NCBI RefSeq assembly: GCF_031143425.1
Contig: NC_090447.1
Coordinates: 849,715,760 to 849,779,759, forward strand
Length of the DNA stretch: 64,000 nt
Source: Pleurodeles waltl
Taxonomy: Eukaryota; Chordata; Amphibia; Caudata; Salamandridae
Direction of reading: 5' to 3'
Of this stretch, positions 22,747 to 33,843 are shown one piece after another. Position numbers and translations under genes: made by a program. The stretch's first letter is position 1. Each line of letters begins with the position of its first letter. The notes beneath the pieces were generated by a model. The model was not told where the DNA came from, made no database searches, and saw only the letters and a list, made by a program, of their open reading frames with translations.

Positions 22747-23268
22747 GACCCTCATTCCGACTCTGGCGGGCGGCGGTAGCCGCCCTCCAGGCGGGAACCG
22801 ACATTTGGCCGCCATGCGGCCAAAATACCGCTTCCCGCATTCAGATATTCCCGCAAGTTAGCGCCGGCCGGCCCAGCGGGAATGGGGGCCGCAACACAGG
22901 AGCCGGCTCCGAATGGAGCTGGCGGTGTTGCGGCGGTGCGACGGGTGCAGTTGCACCCGTCGCGCTTTTCACTGTCTGCTAGGCAGACAGTGAAAAGCAT
23001 CATCTGGCCCTGTTAGGGGGCCCCAAGACACCCGTTCCCGCCAGCCTCTTCCTGGCGGTGACAACCGCCAGAAACAGGCTGGCGGGAAGGGGGTCAGAAT
23101 CCCCATGGCAGCGCTGCTTGCAGCGCTGCCCTGGCGGATTCGCCCAGCCGGGGGAAAACCGGCGGGAAACCGCCGGTCCCGGGTTTCTGACCACGGCTTT
23201 ACCGCCGCGGTCAGAATTGGCATGGAAGCACCGCCAGCCTGTTGACCGCCAGGGTCAGAATGACCCCC
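22747..23268. mobile_element. 522-bp Harbinger-type MITE
   Basis: The left end GACCCTCATTCCGACTCTGG is the inverted counterpart of the right end CCAGGGTCAGAATGACCCCC. The termini resemble those of the autonomous element at 26856 (GGTGGTCATTATAACCCTGG). Flanks are ATT on the left and ATA on the right. The interior is very GC-rich and rich in GGCGG/CCGCC, and shares the segment GACGGGTGCAGTTGCACCCG with the MITE at 57386-57884. No coding capacity. Confidence 0.75.
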
Positions 23269-24389
23269 ATAGTCTCTATACAATACAGCAGCCGCTCATT
23301 ACTCCCTTCTATCTATGTGACAATGGACACCACATCGATGATGCTAATGCCATCCTACCACAACCTCAAAAACAGTGACCAGAGGATAGACATCAGGAGA
23401 CACATACACAATTCTACCATTCGCATGGCCTTGCTGTGCTATTTGGCACCATTCCTTTTCACCCTTATTTCGAGGATTCTAATATAAGCCAGAATTGGGA
23501 GCCATGTATCACCACCAAAAGTGGGGACCTACTGCAGATCTATTTCATGTTGTACAACATGGTGGTCCACTAGACTCCCTGCCCTTACAACAACATTAGT
23601 CAGGACCACCACATCTACTACTGTGGTCTAGAGCTGTCAATCACTGAAGCACAGGAACTGCAGGAAAACAGTGGAAAGCAACACTAAGTCCAACACATAC
23701 ACAAGTCGTATCTCGAGGCCTCTGAGTTCCAATATTCAATCAGTTCACCTATTTTTAATTAGAAACAGAATTCGTAATTTATTTTGCTATATATCACATA
23801 TATCAAAAAGAACACCTTATATAGTGAAGAAAATATTCTTATTTGATGCTTTCTTCATATAATTAATCCAGCATTTAGTAGAAGAAAAATAAAAATGTAC
23901 ACTCATTTACAAAATACTGCCTTAAATAAGGAGTAAAGAGAGACATATACTTGACTTGATCTTTATGTAAATTAATACATTCTAGGAAGTAATAGTAGTC
24001 AGTCTGGGGTTGTTAGCTTGCAAGTGGTAGCAATGAAGCTCGAGATGTACTTGTTGGGGCTGATCCCGGAACCAACAAAGGAAAACAAAATACACACTAA
24101 CTTCCCTCGGTTTGCCATTGTTCAAGAAGTTAATACCCATGCGGCTTTTTTTTTCAAACCAAACGATAATTTTGTCTCTTAGGACATTTCGAACTGGACA
24201 CAGTATAAGTATTTCAGAAGATGTTACATTTTACTGTTCATTTTCAAACTTTCGGTAACATTCCACATTAGTATATCAATACCGTTACATATTACAGTAC
24301 ACAGTTAAATGATCAGTTGATTAAATGGTAAATACTAACGAGTATAAACATTCCCAATACCACACGTTTAAACAAATGAGGGACGGGGG
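23269..24389. other. No gene recognised (1.1 kb)
   Basis: A/T-rich, only short ORFs with no recognisable domain. Confidence 0.5.
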
Positions 24390-24397
24390 CTACTACT

Positions 24398-24738
24398 CAG
24401 TGCTTAATTTGTGCTTGTTGTTTCCGGTGCTGAGCACCGGCACTTATGTTTGAGGGCGGGGCTTATTCTTCTGCCTCAAGCATTTGCTGCGAACAAAAGA
24501 CACACATGGGAAAGACGGAGGAAGGGAGAAAGGAAAAAGCGTCACAAAGGGAGAAAGCAGAAAGCCGCAAGAGTGACCTGAAGAAGCGGGGAGTGGCTTT
24601 AAATGGATTGAAGAGGCCAGAGATGGCTTCAGGGTTATGCTGCCTCAGTATTCCGTGCTCGCACATTTAATTGCACGGCCGCGTGTTTAAGAGGAGGGCT
24701 TTGGCACCTGCACGTTTTTATTTACAAATTAAGCACTG
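24398..24738. mobile_element. 341-bp hAT-type MITE, perfect 8-bp duplication
   Basis: Begins CAGTGCTTAATTTGTGC and ends ACAAATTAAGCACTG, inverted over about 15 bp. It is flanked on both sides by the identical 8-mer CTACTACT (24390-24397 and 24739-24746). CAG/CTG-type ends and an 8-bp duplication define the hAT superfamily. The interior has no transposase; its ORFs of about 70 codons are unremarkable. The perfect duplication suggests a fairly young insertion. Confidence 0.88.
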
Positions 24739-24746
24739 CTACTACT

Positions 24747-26214
24747 TAGAACTTCTGGATCCAGTGCATGTGTCTCGCTGCGCAATTATGCACGAATAAG
24801 GACCTGAAAGAGGGAAGAAATCATGTTGTTCAAGTAGCGGGTGGGGTGTAGAAGGGGTGGGACGGAGCCGGTGGGGGAGGTGGGATCGGGGATGGGTGGT
24901 GGAGTGTTGGGGGCCAAGGTTGGGGGTGGGGGTTATGGGCCAAGAGACCAGTGTTATAACGCAGTAATTGCGTCAAGGAATGTAACTTCCCATTTGGTGC
25001 TTCAAGAGAGTTAAGTTGTGCAAGGACCTTTGACTTTCTATTGGTGTATGCCTGATTCCCTGCATATCCACTCCATGCAGTGCTGTGCTCTCATCACTTG
25101 CCAATCTTTGTAGTTTAGTATGCCAGAAAATCAATGTAATAGGCAACAATGACTTCCAGCATTTGGTGATTGCTTATTTTTGGATAACAATGGAGCCAAG
25201 TCTAATGCCCAATTTAGAGTTCGGTAGAGTGAGTACACTACTGCAAAGATGAAAGTGTAGTCTCACCGCCAAACTGAAGGTCTGGCTGCCTCATTTTGAG
25301 TCAAGTGGACCTTCAGTACCACTGCCGACATACACCTCCTACGGCCCAAGAGAGTAAGGGCCATCAGAGGTTTGGCCATTTGTCCACCCCATGTAGAATA
25401 GACAGTTTTCACTGTCCATCACAGCTAGGTAAGGGACAGTGAAAACTATAAAATGACCTCCACACTGTGGGAGAAAACTCCCTCGGTGAGGGGGGATCAT
25501 TGCTTTTTTTATTTTCAAAAAGAAAATACAGCTTTGGTGTGGGTTCTTTTTTAAAATAAAATAAAAAACACATTGAATGTTTGCCGCACAGCTCCATCAT
25601 CCCATCATATTGACAGAGCCATTCGTCAAACTTTTAGCCAAGGCAGTTCGCAGTCTACCAACGCCTCTAAGCAAGCCACCCAGTAGCGCACCCAAAGATT
25701 TGGGCCAGGACTGTTACCGGGGATTCACAAAGTGATAGAGCAGAAGAGGGAGCATCACCATTTTTGAAATGACAAGTCAGCCGATTTTGAAATGGCAAGT
25801 CAGCCAAACACAGACAGAGGTAAGGTGGTCCAAAAAGATATTGGAGAATGTAACCAGTAGATAGTATTCCCTAAAGTAATCTTTAGAAGGTCTGCTTAGG
25901 AATTATATATTTTGATTCTCAGGTAGCAAAAGCTATGGGGGCCCACTGTATCTGAACCTCTCCAAAGTATTGAGGTGTGTTCCATCCAAGGGGAAATACA
26001 AAATATGTTTTGGGGTTCACTCTTACACAAGAGGGCCCATTTTGTCACTTTTGGTGTGTGTTCCGGCATTATACATAGCCATATCCAGATAAAGTAGGTA
26101 TTATAGCAGACTGCTTATTCATCGTTGGCCTGCTGCAACTGATCTGAACTGCCAGGGTCGGCTATTGTCTTTTTTCCACGTCCAGCACAGAGGATCCTGT
26201 TTTCACTCGGTTGT
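24747..26214. other. No gene recognised (1.5 kb)
   Basis: Contains a G-rich stretch (24840-24950) and otherwise ordinary sequence with only short ORFs. An inverted pair GACAGTTTTCACTGTCC / GGACAGTGAAAAC at 25400-25447 forms a possible hairpin. Confidence 0.45.
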
Positions 26215-26770
26215 TTAATATGGTTTTGCAGGCCCGATCGAGGTACTAATGCAAGTTCGACGTACCACCACTTTAAATGCCCCATATTCTACTATAGTAA
26301 TGGAGGCTGAGACAGTGTTCTCTTTAAAATAATTTATAGCGGTTTAGCACAGAGCAGCTTTGAATATGTTAACCTCCAACCACAGAGACTGTAAATGGCT
26401 AGAGGGATAGCACAAGGTCTTTTGTCCCTGTATTAATCCAGCAAGAATGGGTTATGGTCTGAAAGTGTTTTGTCTAGACAGCATGGGTATAATAATTCAG
26501 ATTGCAGTGATTCTGAGCAGATTAAACGATCTAACCTGACACGAAGCGAATGAGGCGGCGAGTAAAATGAGTATTCTTTTAACCCAGGATTATGAGCTCT
26601 CCATGCGTCTATCAATTCCTAATGATGTGGCCAATCAGAAAGCGCAACAGCACTACAAGTTGGCAGTGTACCCGAGATAGGGTGTGTGATCAGTCTTGTG
26701 TTATTTCCACTACTGAAGTGTAAATCCCCCCACTCAGCATCCAATCGTTATCGGCCCCAGATGTCAATTT
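26215..26770 (-). mobile_element. L1-like ORF2 endonuclease fragment
   Basis: On the minus strand, LIDAWRAHNPGLKEYSFYS, SLRVRLDRLICSESL and the endonuclease end LSDHNPFLLD (26615-26433) are typical of L1 ORF2. They are followed downstream by WLEVNIFKAALC and, in a broken frame, YFKENTVSASITIVEYGAFK and VVVRRTCIS, the linker between endonuclease and RT. Both ends are truncated. The Harbinger element starts 86 bp further right. Confidence 0.75.
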
Positions 26771-26852
26771 CACTAGAAAAGGGTGTCAGGAATTGGGGTG
26801 TACGGGGTGCCGAATTCAATGGGTAGACCATATAGTCGACCAAGAACTAGAA

Positions 26853-26855
26853 TAA
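26853..26855. other. Left target-site duplication TAA of Harbinger copy 2
   Basis: TAA directly precedes the left terminus. The same TAA follows the right terminus at 35811-35813. PIF/Harbinger elements generate 3-bp duplications, commonly TWA. Confidence 0.8.
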
Positions 26856-26880
26856 GGTGGTCATTATAACCCTGGCCGAC
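26856..26880. repeat. Left terminal inverted repeat of Harbinger copy 2
   Basis: The left terminus aligns to the complement of 35786-35810 with the core CATTAYAAC followed by CTGGC or TTGGC. Imperfect, as expected for an old insertion or for this family. Confidence 0.7.
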
Positions 26881-27718
26881 GGTGTTAAAGCGGCAATAAG
26901 ACCGCCAACAGGCCAGCGGAAAACAAATGGAATTACGACCGTGCCGGAAACCGCCAACAAAGACAGCCACTTTAACACTCCGACAGCCACCGCGGTACAA
27001 ACAAACAGCATGGCGGTCACTGCAAACAGACAGGCGAGGACAGTGTACCGCCCACAGTATCACAACCTACCAAACCGCCACCTTTTCCGGGGCAGATTCA
27101 CCGCGAACAAAAATACGGCGGAAACAGGACTTCGAAGGGAAAACGCTTACCTCTACACACCCCACGAGGAACCAGGACGCCATGGAACCAGAGCTGCACA
27201 TTTTCCCTGCCCTTATCTTCTTGCTCCTCTACCAGGAGCACGAACGCCGGCGGCGAAGACCACGGTGAGTACTGCACCTATGACACAGGGGTGGGGGGAG
27301 TGAAAAAACAGGGACACACACACGCAACATGCAACACCCCCACCCCAAACCCACTACAACACACACACCAATACAGCATGATACATTACAGTTACACACC
27401 CCAAACCCCCCGGAAGAATGCAAAGACAAAAGGAAATGAGTGTAACCATTGTAATATATTAAAATCCAGTACGCAAAAATATATATACACTATTAACAAA
27501 TATATACACCAAGAACAGTAGTCCAGGTATTGCTCCATTGAAGTCCGTGGAACACTGGGCCCACACGGCATGGGCGAGGCCCACACTCAATACCCGAACA
27601 TGACGGAGAGAACACTGCAGGGGCATCAGATAGCAATAAAACAGGCAACTCAGGGGGAAGGGAAAGGGGGAGCAACTCAGCCGGTTGAGTGCACAACGCC
27701 AAATCCACGAGGGGGCCC

Positions 27719-27961
27719 CATGCCCACTGTTCAATCCTGGGGAGTGCAAAGCCACAGTCTCTCAAGTCTCTACAGTGGGTGGTTTGCCCACTGTTCAATC
27801 CTGGGGAATGCAAAGCCATAGTCTCTCAAGTCTCTACAGTGGGTGGTTTGCCCACTGTTCAATCCTGGGGACTGCAAAGCCACAGCCTCTCAAGTCTCTA
27901 CAGTGGGTGGGTTGCCCACTGTTCAATCCTGGGGAGTGCAAAGCCACAGTCTCTCAAGTGG
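27719..27961. repeat. 64-bp tandem array, about 3.8 copies
   Basis: Units begin at 27721, 27785, 27849 and 27913, each with CCCACTGTTCAATCCTGGGG and CAAGTCTCTACAGTGGGTGG. Copies are nearly identical, implying recent expansion. It lies downstream of gene A (minus strand) and within transposase intron 1. The unit is not a multiple of three. Confidence 0.92.
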
Positions 27962-27970
27962 ATAACAGTC

Positions 27971-28541
27971 TCCACTGGTTCTGGAGGGGGCTTTGTGCCC
28001 AGAGTGCTTCATCCTGCCAAGGACTGAGGTAGTGGATGCCTTTCTCCACTGGTTCTGGAGGGAGCTTTGTGCCCAGAGTGATTCATCCTGCCAAGGACAG
28101 AGGTAGTGGATGCCTTTCTCCAACGGTTCTGAAGGGGGCTTTGTGCCCAGAGTGCTTCATCCTGCCAAGGACTGAGGTAGTGGATGTAAATCTCCACTGG
28201 TTCTGGAGGGGGCTTTGTGCCCAGAGTGCTTCATCCTGCCAAGGACAGAGGTAGTGGATGTAAATCTCCACTGGTTCTGGTGGGGGCTTTGTGCCCAGAG
28301 TGCTTCATCCTGCCAAGGACAGAGGTAGTGGATGCCTTTCTCCACTGGTTCTGGAGGGGGCTTTGTGCCCAGAGTGCTTCATCCTGCCAAGGACTGAGGT
28401 AGTGGATGTAAATCTCCACTGGTTCTGGACGGGGCTTTGTGCCCAGAGTGCTTCATCCTGCCAAGGACTGAGGTCGTGGATGTAAATCTCCACTGGTTCC
28501 GGAGGGGGCTTTGTGCCCAGAGTGCTTCATCCTGCTCATGG
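27971..28541. repeat. 74-bp tandem array, about 7.7 copies
   Basis: Units start at 27971, 28045, 28119, 28193, 28267, 28341, 28415 and 28489, each containing CCACTGGTTCTGGAGGGGGC and GAGTGCTTCATCCTGCCAAG. The main variable position is GGATGCCTTTCTC versus GGATGTAAATCTC. 74 is not divisible by three, so the repeated ORFs of about 62 codons across it are by-products. The array follows the gene A coding tail and is probably 3' untranslated. Confidence 0.93.
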
Positions 28542-28579
28542 CGGACACAGTAGCGTCAGTGGCCTTGGCGCTCATGGGC

Positions 28580-29176
28580 CAGCGGTGCTTGTGGCGGCAG
28601 TGTCCTTGGCAGCGGTGCTTGTGGTGGCAGTGTCTGGTTCAGCGGTGCTTGTGGCGGCGGTGTCCTGTTCATCAGTGCTTGTGGCGGCCGTGTCCTGTTC
28701 AGCGGTGCTTGTTGCGGCGGGGTCCTTGGCAGCGACTCAGCTGCTGGCGGTCCTGTCTGGCCCAGCAGGGCTGGTGCTGGTGGTCCTTTCTGGCCCAGCG
28801 GGGCTGGTGGTCCTTTCTGGCCCAGCGGGGCTGGCGGTCCTGTCTGGCCCAGCGGGGCTGGTGCTGGCGGTCCGGTCTGGCCCAGCGGGGCTGGTCCTTG
28901 CGGTCCTTTCTGGCCCAGAGGGGCTGGTGCTGGCGGTCCTGTTTGGCCCAGCGGGGCTGGTGCTGGAGGTCCTGTCTGGCCCAGCGGGGCTGGTGCTGGC
29001 GGTCCTTTCTGGCCCAGCGGGGCTGATGGCGGTGGCCTCCTGGGCAGCAGGGATGATGGCGGTGGCCTCCTGGGCAGCGGGGATGATGGTGGTGGCCTCC
29101 TGGGCAGCGGGGCTGATGGCAGTGGCATCCTGGGCAGCGGGGATGATGGCGGTTGCCTCCTGGGCAGTGGGGCTGA
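28580..29176 (-). repeat. Coding minisatellites in gene A tail (30- and 33-bp units)
   Basis: Three adjacent blocks, all in multiples of three, are read on the minus strand. 29176-29026 has 30-bp units encoding an [14 protein letters not shown] decapeptide. 29025-28740 has 33-bp units encoding an [15 protein letters not shown] undecapeptide, with some shortened units. 28732-28580 has five 30-bp units (spacing exactly 30 at 28581, 28611, 28641, 28671, 28701) encoding a [14 protein letters not shown] decapeptide. The Pro/Ala/Ser/Thr repeats suggest a disordered protein tail expanded by unequal exchange. Confidence 0.85.
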
Positions 29177-31626
29177 TGGCAGTCTTCTCCGCCGTGCTGC
29201 TTTTCCCAGACTTGCTGAGTTTCTTGTGCCCCTTCCCCACCTTGGAAGGTGTCACAGCTGAATCCACACTCCCACCTGTACCCCTGGGAGTGGCTTTGGT
29301 GGCTGGAGTCTTCCACCTCTCCCGCCGGGCACTGGCCAACTTTTGATGCTTGACAGGTGGGGGACTGTCCATGCTGTGGCTCCTTGCCACACTGGCTGCC
29401 GTGCTGCCTGGTGCACTCCAGAATCCGGTGACTACTGGCACCGTTGGTCCTGGAGATGTTGTGGCTGAGGTGCTAGGTTGGGACCTGGAGAGTCGGGCCC
29501 TAGGAGACTGACGGGGTGGGGAGGTGAGGGAAAGAGGTCAATGGTGGACAGGAAAAGTTTCTTGGGAACACTGGGACGGGGAGCTGGAGAGGGTTTGGGA
29601 GTGGAGGAAGAGGTTGTGATTGTAGGCGGTGTTCCTTTGGTGACTTTGGGTGAAGGTGCATGCGCTGGAGGCTGTTGTGAGGTGGATGGCTGTTGGGTGG
29701 GTGTGTGTCTGCATTTGTGTATCTTGGGAGGTGGCGTCACAGACTCACTGGGAGAGGACACAGGGGACGTGTGAATGGTAGTGGGGTGGTAACTGCACGT
29801 GAGCGGGGTGTGGTGGTGTGTGTGCTGGTGATGGAAGTAGTGGCTGTAGATGTAGTGCATGCAGGTGTGAGTGGAGACGAGACTGGGAGGGAGGAGGGAG
29901 ACGAGGAGGAGGGGGACCCAGTGGAGGCAGTGGATGTTGGTGTGTCTGTATGTGTGTGATGCTTGCATGAGTACCTGTGGGATGTGTGGTGCTTATGTTT
30001 GCCAGAGCTTCCCTTGTGTGTTGACGTGTGTGCATGCTGGTCTGATGGTGTGCTTGGGGTAGGCTGAGGTACAAGGGTGTGGGTCTGGGTGGAGGAAGTT
30101 GGAGGGGTGAGGCTAGAGACAGGGACAATAGCTGCCATAAGTGCTGAGGCCAGAGTCTGAAAATCTCGCTGAAGGGCTGCCTGACCAGAATGAATGCCCT
30201 CCAGGAATGCATTTGTTTGTTGCAACTGCCTCTCTACACCCTGGATGGCATTCAAAATGGTAGACTGCCCAACAGTGAGGGACCTGAGGAGGTCAATGGC
30301 CTCCTCACTGAGGGCAGCAGGGGTGACTGGGGCAGGGCCTGAGGTGCCTGGGGTGAAGGTGATGCCCACCCTCCTGGGTGAGCGGGCACGGGGCAAAGGC
30401 TGAGGGGCTGCTGGGAGGGCAGTGCTGGTAGGGGGGGTGGCGGCTGTACCTGTAGATGCAGGGGGCACAGATGTGGCCACCACCACAAGGGAGCTCCAAA
30501 CAGAGGACGAGTCTGTATCACTGGTCTCAGCTCCTGTCCCCGCCGTGGAACTCCCCTCGCCCTCCGTCCCACTGGTGAATTCCGAGTCCGTAGTCTCGCC
30601 CTCCAGGGCCATGTAGGATGCAGCTCCCTCGTGCTCCGGTGCCACTGCTCCTCCGCCTGATGATGCTAATGCACACAAGAACAGGGAGACCACAAAAAGG
30701 GGGGAACGACAGAAGAAAGACATGTTGAGTGCATGCATTACCGCTACCGTTGTCGTTCTGACAGACACAGAAGCCCCCTGCACTACGCTGCGCACATGGG
30801 TCCCACTGTTCAATCCCTGGGACTTGGCCTACAAGGCTATGGCTAACATCTGCACACATGGACGTCACAGGAGCCTGACTAGGTGTAGTTGGCACTGTAC
30901 ATGTGTGGGGTGGGGTGGCACAGGGTCTGCCAGAAGAAGGGGACCTAACTAGCACACTTGCCCTGCCCTAGGGAAACCCAGAGCCCACGTCCCCCACCCA
31001 GACACCTCCACTGTGCGCTGAATCAGCTGAATGAGAGTGTACTCACCCCCTTGTGGCTGCTGTGATGCCCTCAAGCGCCCATCCAACTCCGGGTATGCCA
31101 CCGCCAGGATCCTGAACATCAGGGGGGTCATGGTGCGATGGTCACCCCTCCCATGTTGAGAGGCCATCCCCAGCTGGGCCTCCGCCGTCTTCTTGCTCCA
31201 GCGGCGAATGTCCTCCCATCTCTTACGGCAATGGGTGCTCCGTCTGTGATAGACCCCCAGGGTCCGGACGTCCTTGGCGATGGCACGCCAAACATCCTTC
31301 TTCTGGTGGGAGATGACCTACAGGAATTGTACAGGGGAAAAAAAAAGTTATTACCAACTGCACCGTCACAGTCATTGGCCCCCATCCCTACCCTTGCCAT
31401 GTGGCACATGCACTCACCGTCGTTTCATGCACGCCTCAATCTCCCCCCCAATCTTTCATCCACCCCACTCCACACAGGCATAGCCCATACAGCATGCCCC
31501 CAGTGTACTTACCTGTTTGTCTGGAGGTCCATAGAGTAGCGTGTACTGGGGGAGGACCCCATCCACTAGTTTCTCCAACTCTTCCGATGTGAAGGCAGGG
31601 GCCCTTTCCCCAGACGCACGAGCCAT
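28590..31626 (-). pseudogene. Harbinger gene A: Naif1-type SANT/Myb protein with long disordered tail
   Basis: Exon 1 (31626-31513, phase 0) starts MARASGERAPAFTSEELEKL and ends PPDKQ at a GTAAGT donor. Exon 2 (31317-31047) opens after a CCTGTAG acceptor with VISHQKKDVWRAIAKDVRTL, continues HCRKRWEDIRRWSKKTAEAQ and ends QQPQG at a GTGAGT donor (phase 1). Exon 3 opens at 30665 after GTGCATTAG with ASSGGGAVAPEHEG, then an acidic Ser/Thr linker and a helical block (about 30330-30130) containing EEAIDLLRSLTVGQSTILN. Together exons 1 and 2 form a Myb_DNA-bind_5/SANT domain. The tail is His/Ser/Thr/Pro-rich and ends in minisatellites. Frameshifts lie between about 29880 and 29740 and near 29475, with another near 28740. 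SANT and helical parts are intact. The expected role is binding element ends and bringing the transposase to the nucleus. The gene lies inside transposase intron 1. Confidence 0.8.
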
Positions 31627-33208
31627 TGTCTCTTCCAGACTGAGGTCACAGCAGCACTTGCAGTGTAGGTCCTCTCCTGTCGAAGATCAGGTATCGAGTG
31701 ATTGAACAGATAGAAAATGGCGGTCACGTCCGCGGCGGTGCGTACCGTCACCGCTGGCGTACATCGTCATTGGCTCCTGGGACCCATAGGATCCAATGTT
31801 AACCAATGCAGAATTGCGCCGCATTCTTCGACCGCCTACCGCGACGGTGTACAACGCCAGCACAGTTACCTCACATCCCATTGTCCCACTTTACAGGTCA
31901 GACAGCCGACATTTCAGGGGCCCACATGGCTTAATTTTTAACTGCGTCACACATACCTAGGCCTTGCCTCAACACTCATACATGCAAATTTCAGATTATG
32001 AATCGTGTTCTGTGTAAGCTGTGGGTACGTACCTCTGAGTTGGTTGACTCTGTGCTCGCTGTTGTCCTTCATAGGCACCGTCCGCAGGGACATGTGAGGT
32101 GATGGCGGCATCCTCCGGTGTACAGACCGCTGGTGGACCTGTCGACAATGGAGGAAAGACATGTCCTACAGGCTTGATCGTGCCACAATACTGGAACTGT
32201 GTGCCCAGTTGGAACCAGACCTGATGTCAGCTATCCGCCATCCCACAGGAATCCCCCCTCTAGTGCAGGTGCTGTCAGTACTCCATTTCCTTGCAAGTGG
32301 GTCATTTCAAACAACAGTGGCCATGGCATCAGGGATGTCCCAGCCTATGTTTTCCAACGTGTTGTGCAGAGTGTTGTCTGCCCTGCTGAAACACATGCGG
32401 AGCTACATCGTTTTCCCTCAGGTGGAGGATTTGCCTACAGTGAAAGGTGATTTCTATGCCCTGGGACATATCCCCAACATCATAGGTGCCATTGATGGGA
32501 CACATGTGGCTTTGGTACCCCCCGCAGGAGTGAAGAGGTGTGCAGAAACCGGAAGAGTTATCATTCGATGAATGTGCAGATGGTGTGTTTGGCCGACCAG
32601 TACATCTCCCATGTTAATGCCAAATTCCCTGGCTCAGTGCATGACGCTTACATCCTGCGGAATAGCAGCATCCCTTATGTGATGGGGCAACTCCAGAGGC
32701 ATCGTGTGTGGCTATTAGGTGAGCACCTGGAAGCAAGTCAGTGGGAATGGTTGTTTGCGTCTGGGGATAACCCTACAGGTTAGTGTGTGTCTAACAGTTG
32801 TCCCTCGCCATTTGCAGGTGACTATGGTTACCCCAACCTGTCATGGCTACTGACCCCAGTGAGGAATCCCAGGACAAGGACAGAGGACCGCTACAATGAG
32901 ACCCATGGGTGAACTCGGAGGATTATACTGTAGAGCGGACCTTCGGCCTCCTGAAGGCCAGGTTCAGGTGCCTCCATATGACAGGTGGATCCCTATTCTA
33001 CTCACCAAAGAAGGTGTGCCAGATCATCGTGGCCTGCTGTATGCTTCACAACTTAGCTTTGCGACAACAGGTGCCTTTTCTGCAGGAGGATGGTCCAGAT
33101 GGAGGTGTTGTGGCAGCTGTGGAGCCTGTGGACAGTGAAGACGAGGAAACAGAAAAAGAGGACATCGACAACAGGAACTCTGTGATTCTGCAATACTTCC
33201 AGTGAGAC

Positions 33209-33843
33209 ACAGGTAAGAATACAAACCTGCCTACTACATGTACTTTAACACTACTACCTCTCTACAGTCTGTCGTTTTCACCCAGTGTATGGTCACTGAG
33301 TTGTCACTTTCCCTTACGATTTCACAGATGTGGGTCCCACTGTGTGACATCTGCTTTGTTTCCTCATGGACTAGAGCTGTGTGACATAGGAATGTTGGCA
33401 TTACAATTGAAAGAGCATTTTGACACTCTAATTGCTAATACACTATTTTGAAATCACAGACAAACTCCAGATTGTTTTGTGCTTTAAGGGTGTTTATTTA
33501 AGTGCTCAATATTGGAGGGTGCTGTAAAATGGTGAGGGGTGATGGTGGAGGAATGTCCATGGCAGAGTCCAGTCTATTAGTCTCACAGGTGCATTGCCCA
33601 AATGGGCATAGGAAGTGGAGCTGGGGCAGTTTGAGGATGGACAGGGTGACAAGGTGGGACAGAAGGATGACAATCAGGGTGGTCTAATTTCTTGGCGGGG
33701 GTCTTGGCATCGTTCTCTGTCTTTGTCCTGGATCTCAGGGACCGTTTGCGGGGTGGTTCTCCCTCTGCAGTGGGTGGGGTGCTAGTGTGGTGGTCCTGTG
33801 GCGGTGCCTCCTGTCCACTAGCGCCGGCGGAGGTGGTGGGCAG
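33209..33843. other. Harbinger spacer between transposase and gene B (635 bp)
   Basis: The convergent 3' ends of the transposase (plus) and gene B (minus) face each other here. No separate coding signal or clear shared poly(A) signal was seen. Confidence 0.5.

Larger units (their letters stand above)
27182..33208 (+). pseudogene. HARBI1-like DDE transposase, three exons, frameshifted
   Basis: Exon 1 (27182-27264) encodes MEPELHIFPALIFLLLYQEH then an Arg-rich run, and ends at a GTGAGT donor. Exon 2 starts after a CTTCATAG acceptor at 32075 (phase 2) and ends at 32718; the 99-bp intron 2 (32719-32817) has GTGAGC and TTTGCAG borders and is phase 1, joining LLG to DYGYPNLSWLLTPV. Exon 3 runs from 32818 to 33205. 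A helix-turn-helix-like segment (LASGSFQTTVAMASGMSQPM) precedes the nuclease core: GAIDGTHVAL (first Asp), FPGSVHDAYILRNS (second Asp) and VERTFGLLKARFRC (Glu). All three acidic residues survive, but exon 2 has a stop and frameshifts near 32100-32160 and 32530, and exon 3 shifts frame near 32907. The role is cut-and-paste excision with a SANT partner. Intron 1 (4.8 kb) contains gene A. Confidence 0.85.

Noticed and set aside
27923..28493. Series of 60-66 codon ORFs on both strands
   Set aside because: They recur every 74 bp because of the tandem array and cross units in changing frames; the unit is not a multiple of three.
27971..28541. CRISPR-like array
   Set aside because: Direct 74-bp repeats without unique spacers, in a eukaryotic transposon; a plain tandem repeat.
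28511..29346. Plus-strand ORFs of 171 and 277 codons rich in Gly/Val/Leu/Trp
   Set aside because: They are the antisense reading of the gene A minisatellite tail, open only because of its repeated low-complexity composition.
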